Positions 8,549 to 17,094 of a stretch of DNA of 64,000 nucleotides are shown piece after piece. Position 1 is the stretch's first letter. The number at the start of each line of letters is the position of its first letter. The translations under genes were made by a program, and so were the position numbers. Where the stretch lies: NCBI GenBank assembly GCA_003223245.1, contig QHYI01000152.1, forward strand, positions 1-64,000. Reading direction: 5' to 3'. The stretch comes from Acidobacteriota bacterium. Its GTDB lineage: Bacteria; Acidobacteriota; Terriglobia; Acidiferrales; UBA7541. The notes beneath the pieces are model-generated. The model was not told where the DNA came from. It was given only the letters and a program-made list of their open reading frames with translations, and did no database searches.

Positions 8549-9000
8549 GTCTTGAAATAGCTCGGATGGTGGGAGGCAAGCTGTGGCTGAAGCGTGGGGC
8601 GCAACCTAAGCCTGTCCTCCGGTGATCGTCCCGAAACAATGTAAAAAGGATGTAAGAATAATGTAAGGGGTGGAGGTGGCAATCAGGTGAACCCAGTAAT
8701 TTGAGCACATTTCTGTCCAGCCATTCCGACTGCGGTACGACTGACCTTAGCTCGAAGTCAGAAATGGAGGCATCCAAGACTGTGTACACGATGGTATTTC
8801 GCGTATTTTCAAGTGGTTACACTGTGAAAATCCGACTTCGACGAACCTTGTTCCGGTCACGGGCCCGCATCTGTCATTTCAACCCTCAGGCTGACGGGTG
8901 GCCCGACCGACCAGGAGACGGAAGGGTACCAGGCTTGGTTTCTTAAACCAGGGTCCCTAAGGTCTCTCCTCCCGTTCCAAAGCCTCCAACGTTCCTGGCC
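8549..9000. other. Intergenic region upstream of the PilZ gene
   Basis: No gene is supported in these 452 bases. Short frames such as one from 8701 have no homology signal or ribosome site. The region holds the TTACAT triplet (8639-8666) and otherwise shows no structure I can name. It separates the PilZ gene from the 3' end of the VWFA-related pair. Confidence 0.5.
8639..8666 (-). promoter_or_regulatory. Triple direct-repeat operator, TTACAT every 11 bp
   Basis: On the plus strand, perfect ATGTAA hexamers start at 8639, 8650 and 8661, exactly 11 bp apart (one helical turn). Read on the minus strand they are TTACAT-n5-TTACAT-n5-TTACAT, about 91 bp upstream of the PilZ start at 8548. This spacing is typical of OmpR/PhoB-class response regulators binding as head-to-tail dimers; the regulator itself is not identified. 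Confidence 0.6.
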
Positions 9001-10290
9001 CTACTCGGTGATGTCGAAATCGACCATGCGGTTGGGGGCGTTGTTCTTCGCGGAATCCACCGCTTGCAGCACCAAGCGGTAGGAGCCGGGCTTCAGGTCG
9101 TCGACTTTTACCTTCATGCCAATGGGAACGACAGGGTTTCCCTTTTGGATGAATTCTTCCGCGCGCACCGCGCCAGTCGAAAAGAGCTTCTGGTTGCTGG
9201 CGCGACTGAAAATGGTGTAGCCCATGGCAACCACGGGCGGGTTTTCCGAGGTCAGCAGGGGCTCATAGATTTCGCTGTATACGATCACGTTGTCGGTGTG
9301 TTTGAAGCGGTTGGTGGGGGAAGGAACGATCTGCATGCCTTTGACCACTAGGGGGGCGCGATCCTCAAGCAACACCGAATCGAGGCTTTCGGGAATATCG
9401 TTCACCCGTTGCGGCGAGTTGGTGAGCGCGATGCCGCCAAGACTGAAATGTTTGCCGTCGTACGGGTCAATCGTAAGCGGCGACTCGAATTTTCCAAAAG
9501 CATCGCCGCCGGCGCTCAGGACCACGGTGAGTTTGTAGTCTCCCGGCGTAGCGTCGAATTGATTCTCGTACTGATAGGGCGACTTAGTGAACTCCTTCCA
9601 TTCGTCTTTTTCCAGGTCGAGGTTCACAATGTCGCTGAACTTCGCGCCGATGGTTCCGTCGCTGCGATAAGCGATACCAAGAACGTTCAAGCTGGCGTGA
9701 TACTTCCGTTTTTCCTTGTTGAATTGAAACGAATCGGAAGGAATTTCCATGGCCAGATTCACACGCGCGGTGTTCGGCCCGGTGTAGAAGTACGGATCCT
9801 CGAGCACGCCGTGAATCGAGCCGGCTTGAGAGCCCGTCGCGTGTGCTTCGAGTTGCTTTTCGACCGGCTTGCCTTCGAGCACATGGGAAGTCTTGACATT
9901 GCAGTAGCCGCTGCGCGAGCGCACGTGGAGGCCGCCTTCATTCATTTTCACTTTCAGGGTGTGGCAACTGCCTTCGGGAGTGTCCGGCGGCGCGTATCCC
10001 AGGATGTAGAATTCATTTTGCTCGCGTGCGATTTTTTCCAATCCGCCAAGCAAATCGTTGGTGTTAAAAATCGTGAAGCCGCCGGTGCCTTCGGCCAGAG
10101 CGGCAAGAATTTGCTGGTTCGTGGCTACGGAAGTTGGAAAAGTAGGAACGATGGTGCGCGGCTGGCTGTAAGTGGAATTGTACAGGTTCGAATTCGGGGT
10201 TCCACCGCCGCGTGTCCCTCCGCCCGTCCCACCACCTCGCGTTCCACCTCCCGAACCTCCGCCGGGTCGGTGGCCCTCCTCCTCCCCCTC
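9001..10290 (-). CDS. VWFA-related protein, C-terminal part (frameshifted)
   Basis: This frame continues the protein that starts at 11347. It begins in the glycine-rich linker (RPGGGSGGGTRGGGTGGG), then has the rest of the domain: QILAALAEGTGGFTIFNTND, a FYILGYAPPDTPEGSCHTLK strand and KVKMNEGGLHVRSRSGYC, which are hallmarks of the acidobacterial VWFA-related family. A C-terminal beta-rich region ends in GSYRLVLQAVDSAKNN. The junction with the N-terminal frame lies in a G/C repeat at roughly 10265-10290, where one base is gained or lost. Neither half is likely to be functional alone. It could be an assembly error, slippage or real decay. Confidence 0.75.
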   Translation of the reverse strand, partial: EGEEEGHRPGGGSGGGTRGGGTGGGTRGGGTPNSNLYNSTYSQPRTIVPTFPTSVATNQQILAALAEGTGGFTIFNTNDLLGGLEKIAREQNEFYILGYAPPDTPEGSCHTLKVKMNEGGLHVRSRSGYCNVKTSHVLEGKPVEKQLEAHATGSQAGSIHGVLEDPYFYTGPNTARVNLAMEIPSDSFQFNKEKRKYHASLNVLGIAYRSDGTIGAKFSDIVNLDLEKDEWKEFTKSPYQYENQFDATPGDYKLTVVLSAGGDAFGKFESPLTIDPYDGKHFSLGGIALTNSPQRVNDIPESLDSVLLEDRAPLVVKGMQIVPSPTNRFKHTDNVIVYSEIYEPLLTSENPPVVAMGYTIFSRASNQKLFSTGAVRAEEFIQKGNPVVPIGMKVKVDDLKPGSYRLVLQAVDSAKNNAPNRMVDFDITE

Positions 10291-11347
10291 CCGGCCGGCC
10301 GCCGCCTCCTCCCGTACCACCTCCGCCGCCTCCCGTACCACCTCCGCCGGGGCGCTGCGGGTCAGGAATGGCCGCCGCCGGATAAGCCGCGAGCACCAGC
10401 CGGACATGCGACGAGGAACGCTGACTGCGGTTTCGCGAAGACGCAGCAAGCAATTTCGCCTTACTCGGAGCCGTTCGGTTCAGAGAACTTCCGGGCGCGG
10501 TGGCCTGAAGACCTCGCGCGTCCACTGCGTAGATGGCTACGTTGGATTTGTTGCAGGCATCAATCGTGGCCGTCAGTTCCGATTCGTTTTCTGGTGTCAG
10601 CGGGAAGCCGCCGGAAAAGAGAATCATCATTTTGCGGCCCGGAATACTGCGCAGATTTTTTGCCACGCTACGCACCGCGAGCAGCATGGTGCGCGCGCCA
10701 AAATCGGCTTGCGCATTAAGGAGCGAGGACATCCCGAGGGGGGGCATGGCGGTTGAGGCCACCGTGACATCCGGAGGAGGCGCGTTAGGATCCACTGCGG
10801 AAGTTTTCACGCCAGAAACGGCCGCGCTCAGCAGGCTGGCGTTGGCGGTAAAGTTCTGGACGATGCGGAGGGATCCGCCGAAATCCACAACGGCCATCAA
10901 ACTTTCCGGGCTCGCGTTCGCTTCGATGAATTTCTGCGCTGCGCCGCGCGCCTGAATCTGATCCGGGGCAGCCATGGTCGAATTGTCGAAGAACAAAATC
11001 AGGTAATGCCGCTGGCCGTTGGGTTGCGTTACAGCTTCTGCGCCGGAGGAAAAGCTGGAAATGGCCTGCTCCTTGTTGTCTTCATAGACCTTGAATACAT
11101 TCTGCGTGAGGTCGTGAACGTAGTTGCCCTTCTTGTCGGTCACTACCGCGTCGACCAGCACGAGTTTGGTTTCCTTCTGGATGACTACGCCGGATGGTTC
11201 CGCAGGAGCGGCGGCTTGGGAGGCTTGGGGCGGAGGCGGAGCGGGCTGCTGTTGCGCCCCCACCGACAAGACATTTCCAAATAACAAGGCGGCCGTTATC
11301 GCTGCCGAGAACGATATCGCTCTCAAGAAACTTCGATGTCTGATCAT
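10270..11347 (-). CDS. VWFA-related acidobacterial secreted protein, N-terminal part
   Basis: Translation should start at ATG 11347, five bases after a perfect ggagg. Residues 1-31 form a signal peptide (AISFSAAITAALLFGNVLS). After a Pro/Gln-rich linker come VDAVVTDKKGNYVHDLTQNVF and the VWA-like core with RHYLILFFDNSTMA, where DxS resembles the metal site, and MMILFSGGFPLTPENESEL. These match the VWFA-related domain family expanded in Acidobacteria; its ligand is unknown. The frame runs into a poly-Gly linker and goes out of phase near 10280, so the C-terminal half is in another frame. A second family member lies 47 bases upstream on the same strand. Confidence 0.8.
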
Positions 11348-11394
11348 GTAAACCTCCAGCCGAACCAAACTGAACTCTCCGGGCTGATGCAACC

Positions 11395-13221
11395 CTAAAA
11401 AGGGATCACCACCGCGCCGTTTCGCGCAGCCATCTGTGCGCCTTCGGCATCGCGTACCACCAGCCTGACCATGTAGGTGCCGGGCTTCACATCAAAACTG
11501 GATTTCACGATAAGCCCGGAGCGGGTGAGGCGTTCGTAGGTGGTGTCTCGCAGTTTCATGTCAACAACTTTTTGGACGCCGGTAACAAATTGTCCGTTCT
11601 CATCAAAAATTCCGGTGACGATGGTCAATTGGTCATTGTTGCGCCCGGCATCCTTCCGGAAGTGCACGCCTTTCACGTCCAGATGTGTCAGCACGGCCAG
11701 GCGAGCCTCCGCAGCATCTTTCTTGAAATATTGGGTTTGTAAATCCACAGGAATGTCGTGAATCTCTTCCTGTGAGAACAAGGCTTCCTGAATTTCTTCC
11801 TTGGTGACTTGGGCGGGATCGGCGGCAGACCGCGGCGCAAAGTAACCATGCCGCGCCCGAATATTGAATTTTTCTTTGGTGGTCAAGGCGACTTTCAAAG
11901 AGTGGAAGCGTCCGTCGAACTTCAGATTCTGTGGAGAAAAACCAAGCACATAAGAAACGTCCGGCGCCGCGCCGGCTTCGCGCATGGCTTCGTCGACGTC
12001 ATTGCGGTTGTGATAGAAAGTGCCGCCGGTGCCGTCCGCCAACTCCGCTAAGACATCTTCCTGGGCGCTCTGAGCGGCGACGCGATAGCTAGCCTTGTAG
12101 CCCGACGTGCGAACCGTATCCCGGGGCGGATTGGCGAGGTCGCCGAGCATGTCCGGAGCGTAGAGTCCGCGCGCATCAATGGTGTTGATGATGATATTGG
12201 CGCGGGTGGCGCGGTCCACCAAGTCCGATGCCTCATATTGAAGCGTGCTCAGGATGAAGCCTGGGGAAACCAAAACGAGGATGCGTTGGCCGGGCAAGCT
12301 GGTCATGCGGCGAACGATTTCATCGAGATGCCGGTAGCCGTACTGCGTCTCGTTGTCGCCTTCAGACACGGCTCTCTGCGCAGCAGCTTGCGCTTGTGCC
12401 TGGGCCGCGGCTTGCATTCGCGTGTCGCCGTTGAAGGCACACTGCAGGGTTTCCTCCGCGGCCACGGCCAGAGCCTGCAAATCGTTCTTATTGGCGATTA
12501 GATCGGCCTCGTAATAGGTCATGTCCGGGCAATCGGAAGACGTATGCTGCGTGAGAGAACGCGGGACGATTCCGAGAAGAGCTTTCGCAAGCAAGGAATG
12601 ATCGTCAGTAAATTCCTGATTGAGCTGACCGGAGGTCGTGTACATGGCTACGCGATCGCTGGGCGCCAATGCGCCAAAAAAACGCGTGGCCGAATCGCGG
12701 ACGAACACGGCATCCTCCATGGACATATGCACGTCGTCAAAAACCATGGAAACAAAGCGCTGCGCAAGCGCGGCGGCTTTCACGGCGGGAGCGGCTTCGG
12801 AAGAGGGACCACCGCCAGGTTCCCGGGCCGTTGTGAGTGGAAGGGTGTGCGTCCGCGGCGTCTCCATGGCAAACGAAGTGATGGCCTGCAGTTTCCGGCC
12901 GTCGTAGAGCTGAAAATCCTCCTTCTTCAAGTTCTGGACCACTTTGCCGTGCGAATCGCGCACCACGACGCGTACCAACACGTTGTTGACGCGCACTTTA
13001 AAGGTTGCGGGAGTGTCCTGGCTGGAAACTTCCTTGACGTCTTGCTCGGAACTGGCAACGGTCGGTTTGGCAGTGGTATCGGGACTAGCGGCCGGCGCGG
13101 CAGTTTGCGGTGGCGGAGTGGAAGGCGGTGGGTTTTGGGCGAAGACTCGGGGGATAAAGACGAGCCAGCAGCAGGCCAGAATGGCGAGGGTCGATCCCGG
13201 TGATAACAATGAGCGAAACAT
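11395..13221 (-). CDS. VWFA-related acidobacterial secreted protein
   Basis: From ATG 13221 the protein has about 608 residues. A signal peptide (LAILACCWLVFIPRVFAQ) is followed by a Pro/Thr-rich linker, then VRVVVRDSHGKVVQNLKKED, FVSMVFDDVHMSMEDAVFVR (the VWA-like metal-site strand), QRILVLVSPGFILS, AELADGTGGTFYHNRNDVDE and SYVLGFSPQNLKFDGRFHSL, the ordered signature of the acidobacterial VWFA-related family. A C-terminal beta-sandwich-like part ends at 11395. It is intact, unlike its neighbour just downstream, with which it probably forms an operon. Members are cell-surface or secreted; adhesion or protein binding is a reasonable guess but not shown. Confidence 0.88.
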   Translation of the reverse strand: MFRSLLSPGSTLAILACCWLVFIPRVFAQNPPPSTPPPQTAAPAASPDTTAKPTVASSEQDVKEVSSQDTPATFKVRVNNVLVRVVVRDSHGKVVQNLKKEDFQLYDGRKLQAITSFAMETPRTHTLPLTTAREPGGGPSSEAAPAVKAAALAQRFVSMVFDDVHMSMEDAVFVRDSATRFFGALAPSDRVAMYTTSGQLNQEFTDDHSLLAKALLGIVPRSLTQHTSSDCPDMTYYEADLIANKNDLQALAVAAEETLQCAFNGDTRMQAAAQAQAQAAAQRAVSEGDNETQYGYRHLDEIVRRMTSLPGQRILVLVSPGFILSTLQYEASDLVDRATRANIIINTIDARGLYAPDMLGDLANPPRDTVRTSGYKASYRVAAQSAQEDVLAELADGTGGTFYHNRNDVDEAMREAGAAPDVSYVLGFSPQNLKFDGRFHSLKVALTTKEKFNIRARHGYFAPRSAADPAQVTKEEIQEALFSQEEIHDIPVDLQTQYFKKDAAEARLAVLTHLDVKGVHFRKDAGRNNDQLTIVTGIFDENGQFVTGVQKVVDMKLRDTTYERLTRSGLIVKSSFDVKPGTYMVRLVVRDAEGAQMAARNGAVVIPF

Positions 13222-13337
13222 CCCACGCCCTTCTGAAATCCACGTCCTCAAGTCTGGGCTTTGTCGCAGGGCAAACGGCGCTTGGAAGGACCACCAGCAA
13301 GCCGTGGAACGACTATACGCTCCGCGTAATTTTTGTG

Positions 13338-13595
13338 TCAATCGAGTCGCGCCCAGGTCGGCCCAGGTCGAGCCCGGTAGGCGGTCAAAGTCCAGACATC
13401 TTGGGCTTCGGCGTGACGAAGAACGTAGCGGTCGCCGTCGTCGGTCAACACGCGGAAGTAAGTTTCGCCGGGGGAATACCAGCGGTCCTCGACGGCCACA
13501 ACCTCCAGGGTGCGCTCGCCCAAGTGTAATCGTAGGGGGCGCTCGTCGGCTTTGAAACCTGAATAAGTTTCCACGCGAAGGGATTGCTCAGGCAT
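13338..13595 (-). CDS. Conserved hypothetical small protein
   Basis: From ATG 13595 this encodes 85 residues: MPEQSLRVETYSGFKADERP, then LHLGERTLEVVAVEDRWYSP and YFRVLTDDGDRYVLRHAEAQ, ending in WTLTAYR. The alternation of short charged beta strands suggests a compact beta-barrel fold. I recognise the style of a small cytoplasmic protein frequent in Acidobacteria but know no function for it. There is no signal peptide and no clear ribosome site. A terminator-like hairpin lies just upstream, so it is probably transcribed separately from the toxin-antitoxin pair. Confidence 0.6.
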   Translation of the reverse strand: MPEQSLRVETYSGFKADERPLRLHLGERTLEVVAVEDRWYSPGETYFRVLTDDGDRYVLRHAEAQDVWTLTAYRARPGPTWARLD

Positions 13596-13650
13596 GGCTT
13601 TGTTCGATTGAACCTCGCTCAAGCTCGAATATAGAACAAGTATGTCGCCA

Positions 13651-13678
13651 AGAAAAACGGCAGCACATTCGCTGCCGT
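13651..13678 (-). terminator. Rho-independent terminator (minus strand)
   Basis: Read on the minus strand, an 8-bp stem (acggcagc / gctgccgt, positions 13671-13678 and 13657-13664) with a 6-base loop is followed by a T-run (13653-13657). It lies downstream of the VapC-like gene and should end that operon. A second hairpin (agcctgc/gcaggct) sits beside it at 13687-13705. Confidence 0.7.
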
Positions 13679-13756
13679 CTAAGCAGAGCCTGCCTGTAGC
13701 AGGCTGACTAGAGACCACGCTTAGCGGTGAACCACACCCCGCTCCGCTTCCCTGGC

Positions 13757-14164
13757 TCAAGGCGTGATGCAAGGGATCACTCGCAGGCGATGACGACGAT
13801 AAACTCGAAAATCCTTATTGGTCGTCAGGACCAGGGGATCCGCAAAGGTCTCCGTCATCCGCACGAGGCAAGCGTCGGCGAGGCTCGTGGGAACATCGGA
13901 ATACTTCTCCATCAACTTCTTGACCGGACCCAGGTTTTCGCCAAGCTCGAAGGCAATGCTCAAGGCGGAGCGCCGAAGCAGAGCGCCGAGACTTGGAGCG
14001 CCAGGTTGTCCAAGAAGGTGGTACGCCTCGGACAGCACCGCTTCGCAGGTGGACCAAGGTGGAGGCGAGCCGCCCACTTGGGTCATGGCCCATTGGTGAT
14101 GAGTATCGCGGTTATTGAGCAGCGCCACCAGGAAGCCGGCATCAACGAGAACGTTTCTTGCCAT
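13757..14164 (-). CDS. PIN-domain toxin (VapC family)
   Basis: From ATG 14164 the protein has 135 residues and the acidic residues of PIN ribonucleases: Asp8 in VLVDAGFLVALL, Glu41 or Glu46 in CEAVLSEAY, Asp97 in SLADACLVRM and Asp118 in TTNKDFRVYRRH. Family members cleave tRNA, rRNA or mRNA when free of antitoxin. The ribbon-helix-helix gene upstream overlaps its start by 23 bases, the usual order for a vapBC operon. It appears intact. The RNA target cannot be told from sequence. Confidence 0.88.
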   Translation of the reverse strand: MARNVLVDAGFLVALLNNRDTHHQWAMTQVGGSPPPWSTCEAVLSEAYHLLGQPGAPSLGALLRRSALSIAFELGENLGPVKKLMEKYSDVPTSLADACLVRMTETFADPLVLTTNKDFRVYRRHRLRVIPCITP

Positions 14165-14381
14165 AGCCTGAGGATCGCAAATACAAGCCGGCAGGCAGTC
14201 CGTCAACCGACCCGATGAGGTCGGCTATTGCATTGAGCGAGGCAGCACGGGGGCGCCGTTTGCGCCAAGCAAGCTCGAGCCGTTCGCGAACGACATCCGA
14301 CTCGGAAATCTTCCGCCTGCGCGATTCCTCCGCGATGCCCGCCACCAATGGCTCAGGCAATCGCACAGTGAGAGTTTTCAT
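14142..14381 (-). CDS. Ribbon-helix-helix antitoxin (VapB/CopG-like)
   Basis: This 79-residue protein starts MKTLTVRLPEPLVAGIAEES, a beta strand and helix typical of the CopG/MetJ ribbon-helix-helix fold, with RRRKISESDVVRERLELAWR completing the DNA-binding unit. The C-terminal ~35 residues would wrap the toxin. It precedes and overlaps the PIN toxin gene. It has no Shine-Dalgarno sequence; instead TACAAT (minus strand, 14388-14393) lies only six bases before the ATG, which suggests a leaderless transcript. Autorepression with the toxin is expected from the family. Confidence 0.82.
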   Translation of the reverse strand: MKTLTVRLPEPLVAGIAEESRRRKISESDVVRERLELAWRKRRPRAASLNAIADLIGSVDGLPAGLYLRSSGYGKKRSR

Positions 14382-14387
14382 GAGGCG

Positions 14388-14393
14388 ATTGTA
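14388..14393 (-). promoter_or_regulatory. -10-like box (TACAAT) 6 nt from the antitoxin start
   Basis: The hexamer is followed by six bases and then the ATG at 14381, so the predicted transcript would begin at or next to the start codon. No good -35 match is visible. Confidence 0.4.
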
Positions 14394-14438
14394 TTACATC
14401 GCTAGCAGAAGCGCAGGACAAACGGACGACCAGCTCAC

Positions 14439-15272
14439 TCATGAAGGCAGTTTGCGGCTCTCGGCGAGTTCGGCGTTCCAAGCTGCGCCCACGAAAATAA
14501 TGACCGCGGAGAGCTCCATCCAGATGATCAAGCCGATGACCGCAGCCAGCCCGCCGTAGACGATGCTGTAGGGCACGCGCCGGACGTAGGCGCCAAAGAT
14601 GACGTCAGAAATCCACCAGAGCAGCGTGGCCACGGCAGCGCCAGGCAGCACGTTGCGCAGGCTCTCGCCCTTGGGACGCGCCACGCGGTAGATCACCGTC
14701 AAAGCCATCATCGCCAGAAGCATAGCGGCAAGGGAGAAAAGGAAAATCCACCAACCTTGGCTAATGGAATGTTTGCCGGCTTCGCGCGCAATCCAGAGCC
14801 GCAGCGGCTTGCCCAGAACCCCCAGAACCGCGGCGCCCAGCAAAGGAACCATGGTAATCAGCAACAGCAGCAGACCGCGAAGCTGCCGGTGCAGGAAGCC
14901 GGGCTTTTCTTCGTCGCCATAGATAATGTGAATTCCTTCCATCACCAGCTTCATGACCTGGGAGCCCGCCAGCAGTGTGCCCGACCATCCCAACACGGCA
15001 ACTTTCCACGCCTGTGGCCCACGATTTACGAGAAACTCGGAAACGATGCCCTGACTGCTGGGCGGAAGGAATTCGGTGAAGTCCTGGATCATTTCGAGCA
15101 AGCTGGCTTTGCCGCCGAAACGGGTGTTGGCTGCGGCGACCGCAAACAGCAAGGTCGGAAAGAACGCGAGGAAAAGATTGAAGGCAATGGCCTGCGAAAT
15201 CATGCTGCATCGCGGGTAAACCCGTCGGAACAGACGGTAGCCGCGTCTTACGATGGACGCGATGGAAACCAT
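14439..15272 (-). CDS. YihY/UPF0761 family inner-membrane protein
   Basis: This 277-residue protein has five or six hydrophobic helices and the family's conserved N-terminal pattern, MISQAIAFNLFLAFFPTLLF, followed by LEMIQDFTEFLPPSSQGIV, then PGAAVATLLWWISDVIFGAY and a C-terminal YGGLAAVIGLIIWMELSAVI. It belongs to the YihY/BrkB group (historically mislabelled ribonuclease BN), whose role is undefined and may be in envelope transport. Length matches the family. A TATAAT box eight bases before the ATG suggests a very short or absent leader. It stands alone, with its start facing the decayed MerR gene. Confidence 0.88.
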   Translation of the reverse strand: MVSIASIVRRGYRLFRRVYPRCSMISQAIAFNLFLAFFPTLLFAVAAANTRFGGKASLLEMIQDFTEFLPPSSQGIVSEFLVNRGPQAWKVAVLGWSGTLLAGSQVMKLVMEGIHIIYGDEEKPGFLHRQLRGLLLLLITMVPLLGAAVLGVLGKPLRLWIAREAGKHSISQGWWIFLFSLAAMLLAMMALTVIYRVARPKGESLRNVLPGAAVATLLWWISDVIFGAYVRRVPYSIVYGGLAAVIGLIIWMELSAVIIFVGAAWNAELAESRKLPS

Positions 15273-15280
15273 ACGTGGGC

Positions 15281-15286
15281 ATTATA
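15281..15286 (-). promoter_or_regulatory. TATAAT -10 box 8 nt upstream of the yihY-like start
   Basis: On the minus strand gTATAAT is followed by eight bases and then ATG at 15272. This is a perfect -10 hexamer; no ribosome site fits in the gap. The transcript would be leaderless or carry only one or two leader bases. Confidence 0.5.
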
Positions 15287-15341
15287 CCTGCCGCACCTTT
15301 TCCGCCCTGACAGGTGTTCCCTTGAGTGGAGACGGCTTCGC

Positions 15342-15728
15342 TTAGGGTACGGAGTGGCGAGAAGAGAGATTCGGCACCGCTGCGAATGGCGAGCCGTTGG
15401 GAAACCAGAAACCGGAAAGGGCACAAACGTGCCCCTTCGCTTGCGGCCAACTCAAGCCAGGTCCCTGCCCAGAGTGAAATTTTAGTTCGCTGCTTTTCCC
15501 GCGGCGAAGGCTTTCTAGATGAATTCCCAGACCTTCTTGAATCTGCTCCAGCCGCGCGAGGTCGCCAAGGTGATAAAGGCGGTAGCCAGCCTCGGTGCGG
15601 TTGGGCTTCAGCAACCCCAGGCGGTCGTAATGGTGCAAAGCACGCACCGTACGCCCGCCAGCTTGGAAAATTCCTGGGACGCGGTGAACCTTGGTCACCG
15701 TAAATCCCTCTTCGCGAAGCAGCTTCAA
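15342..15728 (-). pseudogene. Decayed MerR-family regulator
   Basis: The centre, TVRALHHYDRLGLLKPNRTE and AGYRLYHLGDLARLEQIQ, is an unmistakable MerR winged-helix. Just before it the frame reads VPGIFQAGGR, but one base to the side reads QEFSKLAGV, the expected first helix, so there is an extra base near ccca and a missing base near gcgggcgt that cancel. After EQI the effector part is shortened and runs into unrelated sequence (GQGPGLSWPQAK) with no TipA-like domain. The gene probably no longer works. Two indels in 25 bases are hard to explain by one assembly error, so real decay is likely. Confidence 0.65.
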
Positions 15729-15833
15729 ACCTGACCTTATGCCAAGAGTCCTGAGGAATCTTACGGATCATCTTTCGAGTTAAGCAAGCCTATTTATTTC
15801 ATGAAGTTAAGGGCCGAGCGCCAGACCCAAGTG

Positions 15834-16939
15834 CTATGGGATGAGTCGCGACATGGCCAGGAACCGAATCTTCTGTTCGGCTTCGGTCACCGCCATGGGG
15901 GAATAGAAATAATAGAGATTGGCCTCCACGGTTGCTCGGCGCCCCGCGGGTAGATCAAACGTGAACGTCTCCGTGCGCGTCTCTTTCGGTGCGATTCGTG
16001 TATCCTCCACGACCTTGGCGCCTTTTAAGAAGGCCACGTGCTCGCGCTGCAGCGGTTTTCCCTTTTGGTCTTGAATCGTGCGCGCATAAACGCGCTCGAC
16101 GCGCTGCCGTCACCAAACGGATCCAGGCGAACCTCCAGAATCAGCTTGCGCATAGGTGAACCCGTGGGAACGTAATGCCCGGCCCCGGCGTTCGTCAGTT
16201 TGACGACAACTTTCACCTTATCGCCCTGACGCTTGGTGGAGATTTGCGACTGAATGGCGCGGTTGAGTTGCTCGACCGAGCGGCTGCCCGGCATGCGGTG
16301 CACGTTGAGGTTATCGCTGGAGTCGGTAGTGACGCGAACATCCACGATTTTGCCTTGCACGGCGTACATATGACAGGACTGGCATTGCTGCCCGCTTTTC
16401 GCGTAGGGGCTCTTTTCCCACTCCGAGTATGTGGTAAGCACCTGGAAGCCCAGCGCGTTGCGATATTCGTGACAGGCGCTACAAAGGAGCGAGGTGGTGT
16501 GCACCTTGGAGAAACGCATGGCGTGCACGGGGGAAACCGCGTCCGTGGATGGGCCGCTTTTGACGCCGTTGAACTCCACACGCGCTACTGCGTTGACTCG
16601 CGTCGGGGCGACCTCCTGTGCGGAGTGGCAATAATCGCAGGTGATTCCTTCCCAACTCACTTTGCGAGTCAAGGCCAAGTCACCGCTCGAGGCCGCCAAA
16701 GGGGAATGGCAGCGCAAACATACCTTACGGGCATCGCCATTAAAATCCGACTCCGCCATCTTCAGCGCATCTTGAAAGAGTCGGCTTTCCATGGCGGTGG
16801 CGTGGACAGACTTCTTCCAGCCCTCGTAAATGGCGCGGTGGCAGTCGCCGCAGTATTCTGCGGTTTGAGGAGCGTGGTTTTGGTCGGCAAAAAGGCCCGC
16901 GGGAAGGAGGAGGAGCAGGCCAGTGAACAGTATGCGCAT
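15834..16939 (-). CDS. Pentaheme c-type cytochrome (frameshifted near the 3' end)
   Basis: Start is ATG 16939 after ggagg. A signal peptide (MRILFTGLLLLLPAGLFA) leads to five CxxCH heme sites: CGDCH, CLRCH, CDYCH, CSACH and CQSCH. The heme part resembles cytochrome c554/c-type multiheme electron carriers. It is followed by a beta-sandwich-like domain (KVKVVVKLTNAGAGHYVPTG). At about 16100-16110 the frame shifts; the other frame continues without a break as ERVYARTIQDQKGKPLQREH and ends LAMSRLIP at 15834. It is periplasmic. No other electron-transfer gene adjoins it, so its redox partner is unknown. Confidence 0.8.
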
Positions 16940-17094
16940 CGGTCCTCCGGTGAAGGGCGCTTCGTTAACGGTAAAGAAGAGACCAATCGCGCCAGACACC
17001 TTAAGCGACTATCGGCAGTAGCTTTGGGGAGGCCAAGCAGCCGGCGCGATGACCTTATCTAGCAGTTAGTAAGCACGGGAAAATAGGACGCCCG

